In this document: one piece after another, positions 40,422 to 49,232 of the stretch
Numbering within the stretch: position 1 is the first letter of the stretch
Layout: every line of letters begins with the position of its first letter
NCBI RefSeq assembly: GCF_026625565.1
Contig: NZ_CP112998.1
Location: forward strand, 312,501 to 376,500
Direction: 5' to 3'
Source of the DNA: Dyadobacter pollutisoli
GTDB taxonomy: Bacteria; Bacteroidota; Bacteroidia; Cytophagales; Spirosomataceae
Length of the DNA: 64,000 nt
Notes under the pieces: generated by a model
Database searches by the model: none
What the model was told of the DNA's origin: nothing
Seen by the model: the letters and a program-made list of their open reading frames with translations, nothing else
Program-made: the position numbers and the translations under genes

Positions 40422-40862
40422 CTATTTGCCAGGCTGCAAGTGTGTACTGATCGCTATCCGGTTCCAGGCGTTAATGGTCACAATGGCCATAATGATCTGT
40501 GCAAGATACACTTGTCCGAATGCCTCTTCTGCCCGTTGATACAAATCTGCGTTGATACCCTGATTTTGGATCAATGTAACGGCTTCGGTTAGTTCAAGGA
40601 CAATTTTTTCTTCTTCGGTAAATAGCCCTGCTTCTCTCCACGCATTCAATAAAACGATACGCTCCACGCTTTCTCCAAGCTTTAATGCGTCTTTGGTATG
40701 CATATCCAGACAAAATGCACAGCCATTGATCTGTGATGCTCTGAGTTTGATGAGTTCTTTGTGGGTTTTGGTCAACTCTCCGGTTTGCAAATAACCTTCG
40801 AGTGCATACATTGCTTTATACGCCTGAGGTTGTACTGTCTGAATGTTTACGCGATTTTCCAT
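40422..40862 (-). CDS. AhpD-like / carboxymuconolactone decarboxylase-family protein
   Basis: 146 residues. The redox motif is INGCAFCLDMHTKDALKLGE (CxxC then His), as in AhpD-type alkylhydroperoxidase-like proteins. LLNAWREAGLFTEEEKIVLE and VTINAWNRIAISTH are also typical. These small all-helical proteins reduce peroxides or act as redox partners. It lies upstream of the GbsR gene on the same strand and downstream of the Crp-like regulator, with a dyad at 40884-40909 in its leader. Confidence 0.92.
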   Translation of the reverse strand: MENRVNIQTVQPQAYKAMYALEGYLQTGELTKTHKELIKLRASQINGCAFCLDMHTKDALKLGESVERIVLLNAWREAGLFTEEEKIVLELTEAVTLIQNQGINADLYQRAEEAFGQVYLAQIIMAIVTINAWNRIAISTHLQPGK

Positions 40863-40883
40863 GATTTTTTGTCTAATGTTTTG

Positions 40884-40909
40884 ATGTCAAGCGACTTGCT
40901 GATTGACAT
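40884..40909 (-). promoter_or_regulatory. Dyad upstream of the AhpD-like gene
   Basis: ATGTCAA (40884-40890) and TTGACAT (40903-40909) form an inverted repeat with a 12-bp spacer, which contains another small dyad (AGC-gactt-GCT). It is 22-47 bp upstream of the ATG and next to a Crp/Fnr-family gene, so a Crp/Fnr-type operator is possible. Confidence 0.4.
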
Positions 40910-40951
40910 AACAAAGGTCGCAGGTAGCTGGTCAAAAAAACTTAAACTGGT

Positions 40952-41524
40952 TTAATATCGCTTTTTACGGAGCTCGCTCAAATATTCGGGCGTGAAACCC
41001 AGGTAGGAAGCCAGCAGGTACTGAGGAATGCGCTGGGTAAACTGAGGGAAATTGTCGACGAAATGACGGTAGAGCTGTTCCCGCGAATAATCATATTGAT
41101 ACTTCATTTTGACCTGGGAAGCTCCATAAGCACGTTGGTAGATCAGCCTGAAATAGCGTTCCAGTTGAGGGTACTGGTCCATCAGCCGCTCCTGATCGGC
41201 GGTATCGATCGCCAGAAGCTGCGAATTTTCTACTGCCTGAATGGTAAACTCGGTAATGCCTTGCTGCGGAAATGCCAAAAAATCGGTCAGCCACCAATTT
41301 TCGATCGCAAACTGAATGGTTTGTTCAACCCCTTTTTCATTGAGATAATACAAACGGATGCATCCCTTCACGACAAAAAAGAGCGTCGGACAGGGATGCC
41401 CTGCCTCGATCAGGTTTTGCTTTTTGCGGACCTCAGTTTGACGAAAGAACGAGAGGATCGCCGTTTCATCGTCAACCTTCAAGTCTACCAGTTTGCGGAT
41501 ATGGATGATTAATGGATGTGACAC
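40952..41524 (-). CDS. Crp/Fnr-family transcriptional regulator
   Basis: About 190 residues from a GTG at 41522-41524 (VSHPLIIHIRKLVDL). A TTG start at 41551 would add nine residues that look non-coding. The cyclic-nucleotide-binding fold is visible (RKKQNLIEAGHPCPTLFFVV, KGCIRLYYLNEKGVEQTIQF, WWLTDFLAFPQQGITEFTIQ). The C-terminal helix-turn-helix is RIPQYLLASYLGFTPEYLSE. This is the Bacteroidota subgroup that usually lacks cAMP-binding residues; it regulates unknown targets. It follows the MFS gene by 41 bp and precedes the AhpD-like gene. Confidence 0.88.
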   Translation of the reverse strand: MSHPLIIHIRKLVDLKVDDETAILSFFRQTEVRKKQNLIEAGHPCPTLFFVVKGCIRLYYLNEKGVEQTIQFAIENWWLTDFLAFPQQGITEFTIQAVENSQLLAIDTADQERLMDQYPQLERYFRLIYQRAYGASQVKMKYQYDYSREQLYRHFVDNFPQFTQRIPQYLLASYLGFTPEYLSELRKKRY

Positions 41525-41565
41525 TGTGACTTTTTGAAAAAATAAGAGCAATCAATGGCCAGATT

Positions 41566-42684
41566 TTACTCCTTAATGCTCCGCTGCTCACGGTAAAGAA
41601 CCCACACCAGCGACATTAATATTAAACCGCAAAGCAGAAATACCTGGTGCAGACTGGGTAGCGCCAACATAAAACCACCCGATAATGCCCCGAAAGCCGC
41701 ACCAGCATCCCGGTAAGTGGCATTCTGGGAAACGGCGTGGGTAATGTTTTCTTTCCCTGCCGAAGCCCCGCCCGCAGCAAGCGAAGAATTGATGTTATAA
41801 AAGGTAAAAACGGTGATCAGCCCCGCATAGATAATCCCGGTTGCAATGAGCACAAATCCAAAACAAAGTCCCAGAATCGAAACCAAAAACACATTCATTA
41901 AGCCGTAATGATCCGCCAGTCTGCCCGAAACCGGCGAAATCAGTATCGAGCATATTCTCCGAAAACTGAGGAATCCGGCGGTTAATGCAACGATCTCAAT
42001 GTGTGTCAGCGTGGGCAGGTACCTGAGCAGCAATGTGCCGATCAGGACAAGTAGCAATCCTTCCACAGCGAATGCGCTGGTAAATGCCATGCTGTTGAAT
42101 GCAGATGGCAATTCCAGTTTAAATGTCGGCAATTTATGAGACGAACGCTCACGGTCGGGGAGCTGCAAAGCAAAATAAATGCTCGGGACAGACAATGTTC
42201 CAAGTAGCAGGAATGTGGTAGCGGGGCCGGCATAGTCGAGGAGAAATGGCCCGATCAGCAGTGCAAATAGAGGCCCGCATTCAGCAATACTCTGGTTGAG
42301 GCCAAGCGAAAATCCCTTTCTTGGCGAATCCAGGGCATATGTCAAGGAGGAAACGCGGAGGATCGAATATGAAACACCCCACAATATCCGTAGCAAAATC
42401 CAAACTGCGACATTAACACCAAAGCCGTAAGATGCCGTAGTAACAACGGCCAGTACTGCCGCGAAAATGGTAGGCAATTTGAATCCAAACCGGTTAAAAA
42501 CCAGTAGTATCGCCGGGTTAAGAATGATCCGGGCAAAACGGTTTATCGATAGGATGGTGCCTATCCAGATGACCGGAAGATGGACACTGCCAGCATTGGT
42601 GGGCAGAAACGAGTATAAAAAAGCATCCCCCATCAAAGCGAAAGCCAGACTCACCGATGCGTACAGGGGGAAGGATTTATTCAT
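41566..42684 (-). CDS. MFS transporter
   Basis: 372 residues with about 11-12 transmembrane segments. MFS loop motifs are recognisable, including RFARIILNPAILLVFNRFGF and the cytoplasmic SPVSGRLADHYGLMNVFLVS. It is a little shorter than the usual 390-420. The substrate is unknown. It lies between a TonB-dependent receptor (195 bp upstream) and a Crp-like regulator, all on the minus strand, so export or import of a ligand handled by the receptor is plausible. Confidence 0.88.
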   Translation of the reverse strand: MNKSFPLYASVSLAFALMGDAFLYSFLPTNAGSVHLPVIWIGTILSINRFARIILNPAILLVFNRFGFKLPTIFAAVLAVVTTASYGFGVNVAVWILLRILWGVSYSILRVSSLTYALDSPRKGFSLGLNQSIAECGPLFALLIGPFLLDYAGPATTFLLLGTLSVPSIYFALQLPDRERSSHKLPTFKLELPSAFNSMAFTSAFAVEGLLLVLIGTLLLRYLPTLTHIEIVALTAGFLSFRRICSILISPVSGRLADHYGLMNVFLVSILGLCFGFVLIATGIIYAGLITVFTFYNINSSLAAGGASAGKENITHAVSQNATYRDAGAAFGALSGGFMLALPSLHQVFLLCGLILMSLVWVLYREQRSIKE

Positions 42685-42879
42685 GGTCGATATTAGTAAG
42701 CTTTTTTCAGAAAATCTTACTTTTTTGGATATTCAGCCCGGATGTTACCAAAACCATTTCTTTTGGGGAAAAGCCAATACCCCAAACTGGCATTAAAAAA
42801 TCAGAAAGCGGCAGTTTGTATTTTCGAAAGAGATGGCCGGGTGATTGCTAAATCCGTGGAGTTGTAGGGGATTAATTGT

Positions 42880-45339
42880 TCAAAATTCCTTTTCCCCAAA
42901 TTCACTGGACGGAAGCCTTGCTTTTTTGGATGTTTGGTTGAGATTGTAGCTGATATTCAGTAGAAAAATATCAGTTTCCTGAATGTAGTTAGTCGTCGTG
43001 AAAAAGTCTTTGCCAAAAGTCGTGATCCGCTGACGATTGGAGCCCAGTAAGCCCAGATCAATGTTTTGCCATTGAAGCGTCGCTGCCAGCCGGCCTTTTA
43101 AGAAGGTTTTTCTGGCAGAAGCTGCTGGTATGATAAAGCGGGAATCTTCACCCTGGGCGGTAACCCTCTTCGAAAGATAGCTTAATGTCCATTGCAGCTG
43201 AAAAGTAGGCGAAAGCTTGAAGGTCGTGTTCGCATTAACCGAATAGACAACACTGGACGTGTTCACATTTACATTTTTATCAAACAGCGAACCTTTGATC
43301 TTGTACTGGTAAACATTTGCGCCAGCATACCATTGCCACCATTTGGTAACATTCACAGTAGTACCTGCTTCCAGCCCCCAGGAAGTCGCCAGCCCGGCAT
43401 TGGTATAGATGCGGTTTAATATCGTGTCATTATAAACGCTATTGACCCGGTTGACCACATTTTTAATGCGTTGATTGTAAACCGTCGCAAAAACGCTTCC
43501 CTTTTCAAAATCCTTCACAATACCCAGTTCACTCAGGTCTATAAACTCTGGTAATATATTGGGGTTACCGGATTCGAGCGTTTCCGAATGCTCACGTTCC
43601 GGGAAAGGGTTGAGCTCGCTGTTGGTAGCACGCTGGACTCTTTTGCTGTATCCGGCTTTCGCAACCAGCGATTTGGTTAAATGGTACTGCAAGTTCAGGG
43701 AAGGAAACACATTGGACAAATCCAGGTTTCTTACTGGCTGGCTCCCTGCGGTGAAAGCACGGGTAGCATATTCATAGCGAAGGCCTGCAATATATTCCAG
43801 CTTCCCGGGCTTTGCGGAATATTGCCCGTAGACTGAGTGAATACGGTTGACTACTTTGGTATGACTGCTAAACTGCGGCACAATGATGTAAGAGCCGCTT
43901 TCCAGATCTAAATCCAGATATTGGAAATTTCCCTTTTGCACCTGATTGCGATATTGGTACCCCGTTTCGAGCCGTCCTTTGCCAATTTCAATAGTGTAAT
44001 CTGCTTTTAATCGATATGCATTCAGAGGGTTGGTACTGGGGTTTCTGGTATTTTGCAAAACGATCCGCCGGTCGGCGTCATCCAGATTAATATTGGTCGT
44101 CAATCCGTCCAAACCAGCGTTTTCAACCAATCCTGACAGAGAAAGTAGCGACTTATTGGTAAAAGTATGGGTGTAATCCAGGTTGCCGAGGATAATGTCG
44201 GACGATTTGCGGGCAATATTTGAGTTAAAATAACGGATTCGGCCAATGATATCACCACTGGAAAGGTCCGTTTTGGTGTTGTTATAAACAATGTCAGCCC
44301 GGCGCGACTGGGAGCGATAACCTTTATAAATACCAGCTGAAAACAAGTTCCTGGGGTCGGGTTTGAAAGAAATTGACGAGCGTACCGTATAGCTTTCCTT
44401 GGTGTAGCTTCGTTCTCCGTCTGACGGAAAGGAAGTAAAAATGTGATCGATAGTGGTATTCACATCTCCTGTTCTTCTGCCGGCAATGTCGTTGCGCAAA
44501 TAGCTTCCGCTGATGTTGAAGTCCCATTTTTGAGATTGCAGACTAAATGTGGCATCGCCCCCGAAACGTACAGGACTATGCAGATTATTATACCGGTAAA
44601 TCGCTGGGAGCCCGCCCTGAACATTGGCTGAAAATGACCTGCTGCCCGGTAGCGCCGCCTTTGTCGTGATATTGATGATACCAGCCTTCCCATCCGGATC
44701 GAACCTTGCAGACGGTGAGGTAATTACTTCGATATTTTCAATGGTGTTCGCAGGTATCTGATTCAGTACCAGGGCGGGATCGGTTTGTACAGGTTTTCCG
44801 TTGATCAGTACCAAAAAACCGGAAGAACCCCGCATTGTTATATTTCCCTCGCTGTTTACGGTGACGGACGGAGTGTTTTTTAGCACATCAATGGCGGTGC
44901 CGCCCTGACTGTTCAGAAATTTATCAGCCCGGTACACCTGCCTGTCGATCTTGTTTTCAATCGTTTGTCGCTCGGCTGTTACATTCAGTTCCTTCAATGT
45001 CCTGGCGTCAGCTTCCAGCAGGATCGTGGATAGGGCGACCAATGGCTGTTCCTGACTCAGGGCAGGTAGGCTGAAAAGGAGTTTGTTAAATCCAATGTAT
45101 TGTGTTTCAATGTAGTACTGGCTTGCGGGAATGTTTTCAAATTTGAAATTTCCTTTTTCATCAGCCAAAACGCCATTGACCAATGTGGAATCAATGCTTT
45201 TGAAAAGAGCAACAGAACAATACGATAAGCTGTTTTTGGTTTCTTTGTCCGCGACATGTCCGGTGATGGTCACATTGCCCTGAGCGTGAGCTGAAAGAAA
45301 AGAAAGAAAGCTGATCGCGGTGAGTAAGAATAATTTCAT
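42880..45339 (-). CDS. TonB-dependent outer-membrane receptor (CarboxypepD_reg-like plus OMP_b-brl_3 type)
   Basis: 819 residues. Signal peptide (cleavage after AHAQ), then a CarboxypepD_reg-like domain (VTITGHVADKETKNSLSYCS, GNFKFENIPASQYYIETQYI). The plug domain follows (TAIDVLKNTPSVTVNSEGNI, TMRGSSGFLVLINGKPVQTD, ANTIENIEVITSPSARFDPD, GKAGIINITTK), then a beta-barrel to the C-terminus. The length (about 800) suits the OMP_b-brl_3 group rather than SusC (about 1000). The ligand is not evident. The AraC gene lies 95 bp upstream on the same strand; the MFS gene lies downstream. Confidence 0.93.
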   Translation of the reverse strand: MKLFLLTAISFLSFLSAHAQGNVTITGHVADKETKNSLSYCSVALFKSIDSTLVNGVLADEKGNFKFENIPASQYYIETQYIGFNKLLFSLPALSQEQPLVALSTILLEADARTLKELNVTAERQTIENKIDRQVYRADKFLNSQGGTAIDVLKNTPSVTVNSEGNITMRGSSGFLVLINGKPVQTDPALVLNQIPANTIENIEVITSPSARFDPDGKAGIINITTKAALPGSRSFSANVQGGLPAIYRYNNLHSPVRFGGDATFSLQSQKWDFNISGSYLRNDIAGRRTGDVNTTIDHIFTSFPSDGERSYTKESYTVRSSISFKPDPRNLFSAGIYKGYRSQSRRADIVYNNTKTDLSSGDIIGRIRYFNSNIARKSSDIILGNLDYTHTFTNKSLLSLSGLVENAGLDGLTTNINLDDADRRIVLQNTRNPSTNPLNAYRLKADYTIEIGKGRLETGYQYRNQVQKGNFQYLDLDLESGSYIIVPQFSSHTKVVNRIHSVYGQYSAKPGKLEYIAGLRYEYATRAFTAGSQPVRNLDLSNVFPSLNLQYHLTKSLVAKAGYSKRVQRATNSELNPFPEREHSETLESGNPNILPEFIDLSELGIVKDFEKGSVFATVYNQRIKNVVNRVNSVYNDTILNRIYTNAGLATSWGLEAGTTVNVTKWWQWYAGANVYQYKIKGSLFDKNVNVNTSSVVYSVNANTTFKLSPTFQLQWTLSYLSKRVTAQGEDSRFIIPAASARKTFLKGRLAATLQWQNIDLGLLGSNRQRITTFGKDFFTTTNYIQETDIFLLNISYNLNQTSKKARLPSSEFGEKEF

Positions 45340-45434
45340 TAGAAGAAAAAATGCCTGTTCTGGTTACTTAGACAGGCAAATTTAACTCTATTAAAATAGT
45401 AGACTTTGTACATTGAGTCCGAAAACTGGTACAT

Positions 45435-46250
45435 TCAGGAAATCCCTTTTCGGTAAATGCTGGGCAGGACACCGGTTTGTCTTTTAAAAAATTTGTTGAA
45501 ATGCGAAGGATCGGTAAAGCCAAGTTCGTAAGCCAGCTCAGTAAGGTTAAGGTGTGAGTACAAGAGCAGTTTCTTCGATTCGGCTGTTATTTTTTCGTTG
45601 ATGACGGTACCGGCCGTTTTGCTCAGGTATTTTTGGCAGAGCGTATTGAGATTTTTGGGTGTGACATTTAGCAGCTCCGCGTAGCTGCTCACCTCGCGGT
45701 TGGTCTTGAACTGGCCATCCAACATCACAAAAAAGCTTTTTAAGAGCACAGGATAAGGCACTGAAAGATCCTGCCCGGCTTGTCTGTCAAGCAAATTGAA
45801 AAGCAATTGCAGGTAAGTCAGTATCAATGCCTGATAGTTGGGCTGGCGGAGCGTGTACTCGTTGTCAATGCTTTGAAAGATGTTGTCTACGGTCGGTTGT
45901 ATTTCCTTTAAATCATAACAGCCCGAATAAGGGGCGGGAAAGTTTTGAAATAAAAGCTCGTAAAACGGATGACCCAGCAAAAAGTCCTTTTGCAGCATCA
46001 TGACGTAGCCTTTGGGGATTTCGGTAAGCTCCCAGCTGTGTATCTGGCCGGGCATGACCAGGTAAAGGTTATGCGGATTCACTGTATATCTGTCATGATC
46101 GATCTGATGCGTCCCGGCGCCGGCTTCGAGGTAAATGATTTCGAGATAATCCTTGTGACCGTGAGGATTGGTGGCTTTAATGACCTCCTTCATCCTTTTG
46201 ATTCTAAAAAGTTCGTTTTGTTCAAGCTTGTTTTTGATCGGGATCTGCAT
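45435..46250 (-). CDS. AraC-family transcriptional regulator
   Basis: 271 residues. An N-terminal cupin-like sensor (LEIIYLEAGAGTHQIDHDRY, PHNLYLVMPGQIHSW) and a C-terminal double HTH (LLNVTPKNLNTLCQKYLSKT, LTELAYELGFTDPSHFNKFF, KRQTGVLPSIYRK). This is a classic soluble activator likely to control the receptor-MFS genes directly downstream. The inducer is unknown. It is divergent from the small membrane protein at 46419. Confidence 0.92.
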   Translation of the reverse strand: MQIPIKNKLEQNELFRIKRMKEVIKATNPHGHKDYLEIIYLEAGAGTHQIDHDRYTVNPHNLYLVMPGQIHSWELTEIPKGYVMMLQKDFLLGHPFYELLFQNFPAPYSGCYDLKEIQPTVDNIFQSIDNEYTLRQPNYQALILTYLQLLFNLLDRQAGQDLSVPYPVLLKSFFVMLDGQFKTNREVSSYAELLNVTPKNLNTLCQKYLSKTAGTVINEKITAESKKLLLYSHLNLTELAYELGFTDPSHFNKFFKRQTGVLPSIYRKGIS

Positions 46251-46366
46251 TCAGAATGGGTCAGGATAAGAAATGAGTAAAGTCGTCGTAATTTGATTTT
46301 GCTAATTTCTATAATTTTCCGGTGATGAAAGACCGTGTACCCATGTTTATGTTTGGTACATTTGTG

Positions 46367-46374
46367 TATCTTTG
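46367..46374 (+). promoter_or_regulatory. Probable -7 promoter box for gene 46419
   Basis: TATCTTTG matches TAnnTTTG; another match, TACATTTG, lies just upstream at 46357-46364. The two could be alternative promoters. The -33 element is unclear. Confidence 0.4.
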
Positions 46375-46418
46375 GTTACATCAGGTTCGCTACATGAAAC
46401 CCATACATCCTGACTATA

Positions 46419-46730
46419 ATGGAACAGACGGATACTAAAAAAATAGACAGCACTCAGTCCGAGGCTCAGCGAGTCCAAATGTGGTCCATGGCACTCTCAC
46501 TCTTGAATGCCAGCGCGTTTTTTAGTGCTCTGACAAAGTCCGCTGAGCATTATTTAGAAAACGATAGGTTACCATTGTCTTACTTTTTTCTGATGGGCCT
46601 CATCGGCGCAGCGCTAGGTTGGGGGCTTGACAGGCTTATTAAGAAAAAATCATTGAAGTTCAAGAAAATAGTAACGGTTGCTTTGACGGTGATTTCGATG
46701 GGGTTGCCGTTGGTAATTCGGCATTTCTGA
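46419..46730 (+). CDS. Small hypothetical membrane protein
   Basis: 103 residues. A polar N-terminus (MEQTDTKKIDSTQSEAQRVQ) is followed by hydrophobic segments at about 23-37, 52-70 (LPLSYFFLMGLIGAALGWGL) and 83-101 (KIVTVALTVISMGLPLVIR). A basic patch (RLIKKKSLKFKK) between the second and third segments suggests a cytoplasmic loop. No family recognised. The ATG at 46419 is preceded by two TAnnTTTG boxes and the frame is clean, so I believe it is real. Confidence 0.6.
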   Translation: MEQTDTKKIDSTQSEAQRVQMWSMALSLLNASAFFSALTKSAEHYLENDRLPLSYFFLMGLIGAALGWGLDRLIKKKSLKFKKIVTVALTVISMGLPLVIRHF

Positions 46731-46838
46731 CGCCGTAATTGAAGATTCCAATTACCAATATGAGTAACATTACCTAATTGACCAGGCTGTTTAAGATTCA
46801 AAAAGACTTCTTGTCAATACCTGAATTAAAACAAAAGC

Positions 46839-47333
46839 ATGTACACGGTGAAATCAATGTTCGTTAGAGGCTTGCTGTGGATAAGCTTGTTTATGACCTT
46901 TGTGGCCTTTTTAGCAACAGGCTGCAAAGAAGATCCCTATGTTATTACATGTAAAGACGGCCTCGTAGAATATGAAGAGCTAAAGAATGGAGAGTTAGTT
47001 TCTTTTGTGAATGTTAAAGACACTGATAAGTTCATTCAGCGGGTTATCCGATCTCGAATTGAATCAGAACAATCTATTGATCTTTCCAGGGTAAACGCTA
47101 AGATTGATTTTAAAGAGAAGACGTTGCTTGCCGGTCGTATATACTCCGGCCAACGGACTATTTTGGTTCGGCAAGAATTAACCAGCGACTGTAAGCGCGA
47201 GGAAATAACTTATAGGATCACCTTAAAATATCATCAATATCTTCCCGAATCCGGCTACACGAAGTTCTTCGCTATCATTCCAAAAATCTCCGATAAAACA
47301 AAGATCAAATATATTATTGATTATGAAAACTGA
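46839..47333 (+). CDS. Hypothetical lipoprotein
   Basis: 164 residues. The N-terminal hydrophobic helix ends in lipobox LATGC (Cys about 29), typical SPII. An alternative start is the ATG at 46857 (MFVRGLLW), which gives a more standard signal length. The mature protein has alternating strands and helices (KDGLVEYEELKNGELVSFVN, FKEKTLLAGRIYSGQRTILV) and one internal cysteine pair candidate (ITCKDG and TSDCKREE). No known domain seen. It stands alone on the plus strand. Confidence 0.65.
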   Translation: MYTVKSMFVRGLLWISLFMTFVAFLATGCKEDPYVITCKDGLVEYEELKNGELVSFVNVKDTDKFIQRVIRSRIESEQSIDLSRVNAKIDFKEKTLLAGRIYSGQRTILVRQELTSDCKREEITYRITLKYHQYLPESGYTKFFAIIPKISDKTKIKYIIDYEN

Positions 47334-47412
47334 TGTAACCATGAGAAACCATTTACTTTGGCATGTGTACTTTCAATTTTCTGCCAGACTCTTAGAAGTA
47401 AAAAATCCCCTC

Positions 47413-48060
47413 TCACCGCTCTACCTTTACATCAAACACAAACGTAGCCGAGCCCTTCATTACCTGTGCTTGCTTGAATCGGATCAGTCCTTTTTTGCCT
47501 TGCTGGGTTTTGAATGACCATAGGTGTTGGGAGAGGGGTGCATTAGAGGTGAGGTCGACGAGCGATTTGACGAGCCCGGTACTTTCGTCGGATTGTTTGT
47601 CAAAAGTCCAGGCGCGGCCCAGCAAACCATGGACCACCATAAAAATCGAACACCACATCAATGTCGTACGCTACCGACGCACTTTTGGCAAAAGAATAAA
47701 AAATTCCATTGTGCAAATCAAGCAGGTTTAGTGTGTGATCATCGCCTGACTGACCTTCTCTTAAAACAACTCTCAGGCCTGTGAATGTCGCCACGTCGGG
47801 ACCACGTTTTTGGCTTGCTGCTTCCGTGCATTCAATGACCAGCTGGTGGTAGCGAATTTTTGTCGGACCATTGCTGGTAGGAGCAGGCGTATCTTTTTCT
47901 CCTTGCAGGACAACGGCAGGAGAAGCAAAACCAGTGTGTACAGTAAGAACGGCGGGTAATGTTGCTGATCGTTTTGATGGTTTGGATATGTTTTTGTGGC
48001 CCTTTTTAATGGAGACCTTGTAGCAAAATTGGCTGCATTAACCCGCGCCAACAACACCAA
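47413..48060 (-). pseudogene. Broken lipoprotein gene with at least two frameshifts
   Basis: Three minus-strand frames join into one protein-like text. A signal and lipobox lie in frame 1 (FLLYTLVLLLLPLSCKEK). The frame then shifts near 47900 so that the continuation reads DTPAPTSNGPTKIRYHQLVI and later RGPDVATFTGLRVVLREG, with DLHNGIFYSFAKSASVAYDI. It shifts again near 47630 to FDKQSDESTGLVKSLVDLTS and GSATFVFDVKVER-stop. Each piece alone is too short, but together they look like one secreted lipoprotein of about 190 residues. The 5' end is uncertain (no clear ATG; 48060 is the extent of the open frame). No family assigned. Confidence 0.6.
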
Positions 48061-48187
48061 ATCGAAAAACGACGGTTTGAATCGACGGGTAACAAAACAG
48101 AGATAGGGTAATTATATATCTTGTTGACAATGAGTATATTTATATTTTATCTACCTTGGTATAATTAAATAAAATAGCCAATAAACC

Positions 48188-49063
48188 ATGAAAAAAACCT
48201 TCCTCTCTAAATGGGCCCTGGGCCTGATTTTAAGCGTAACAGTCATTGCCTGCGTCGATCATGAACCGGGCCCGGATAAACTGCGTGTAAAGACCCTTAC
48301 GAGAATTTTGCCCGACGCTCCCAACGTGAGTATCGTCAGCACGCTGACATACGATCCGCAGGGACGGATCGCTTCGATGTTTACGAATCAAGTGCCGGAA
48401 AACCCCGGCGGCCCAACCGAGACCAGCACATATCTGTATGGAGGTGACGGAAAGCTGAGCCAAATGGACCGGACGTTAAGCGGTGGGGGATCGGAACGAT
48501 ATGTTTATACCAATGACGGATGGGGGAAGGTTACAAAGATCAAATACACGGGTGCCCCTGATAATTTTTATGATTTCATCCTGAATTATGACGTTACCGG
48601 TTCACTTTTGTTATCTACCAAGAGATCGTTTGGTATCTCCGGTGTCCAGTACGACCAGGTTAATGCGCTTACTTTCGGGATGGACAATGTATCCAGCGTA
48701 ATGTCCACCACCACGCTGGTGCGGAACACGACGAACACATCGATGGTCACGACCGATTTCGGTTACGACGACCATACCAATCCTTTTTATGGGGTATTTC
48801 TAATTCCGGCACCAGTTAAGATAGCGACACCGAGTTCGGGCAGTTTCAATCATTATACCTATTACGGTGGCGTTGATAACCTGCTTCACCTGAGCAAAAA
48901 CAACCCGACTTCGGCCAATGTAAAAGGCGCTTCGCAAACGCTTTACAATTACACCTACAATGCCGAGGGGTTACCCACAAAACGTGAGACGTGGGTTAAA
49001 ATCACCCTGGAACTGCCAGCAGTCCTGCAAGAAACGCTGCTTTACGGATATGAGACTTATTAA
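48188..49063 (+). CDS. Hypothetical lipoprotein with YD-like (DUF4595-type) repeats
   Basis: 291 residues. Signal peptide with lipobox VIAC (Cys about 22). The body contains recurring tyrosine-rich hairpins: LTYDPQGRIASMFT, YLYGGDGKLSQMDR, RYVYTNDGWGKVTKI, YTYNAEGLPTKRETW. This is the YD-repeat style found in DUF4595-type lipoproteins and in RHS proteins. Role unknown; probably outer-membrane-attached. A possible promoter is TTGTTGAC (48121) with TACCTTGG (48152). Confidence 0.7.
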   Translation: MKKTFLSKWALGLILSVTVIACVDHEPGPDKLRVKTLTRILPDAPNVSIVSTLTYDPQGRIASMFTNQVPENPGGPTETSTYLYGGDGKLSQMDRTLSGGGSERYVYTNDGWGKVTKIKYTGAPDNFYDFILNYDVTGSLLLSTKRSFGISGVQYDQVNALTFGMDNVSSVMSTTTLVRNTTNTSMVTTDFGYDDHTNPFYGVFLIPAPVKIATPSSGSFNHYTYYGGVDNLLHLSKNNPTSANVKGASQTLYNYTYNAEGLPTKRETWVKITLELPAVLQETLLYGYETY

Positions 49064-49125
49064 TGATAGTAACTTTTATGTCGCTATGCCTTAAAGAGAA
49101 GAAACGAAACCGGTAGGCGTCTAAC

Positions 49126-49140
49126 TTAACAAATTCTTAA
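49126..49140 (+). promoter_or_regulatory. Near-palindrome TTAACAAATTCTTAA upstream of gene 49233
   Basis: It differs by one base from the perfect palindrome found at 53060 and 62597. It is 93 bp upstream of the ATG. A shared operator for these three transcription units is possible. Confidence 0.4.
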
Positions 49141-49232
49141 TTTGTCAATTGGTTTTTACCAGCTGAGATGGTCTAGTTTTGATAGGTTGTAACTTTTGCC
49201 AGATTACAGCTATGAAAATAGTATAACTCACC

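Noticed and set aside
46831..47335. Hydrophobic start of 46839 as a membrane protein rather than lipoprotein
   Set aside because: A clear LATGC lipobox follows the hydrophobic stretch, so SPII processing is more likely.
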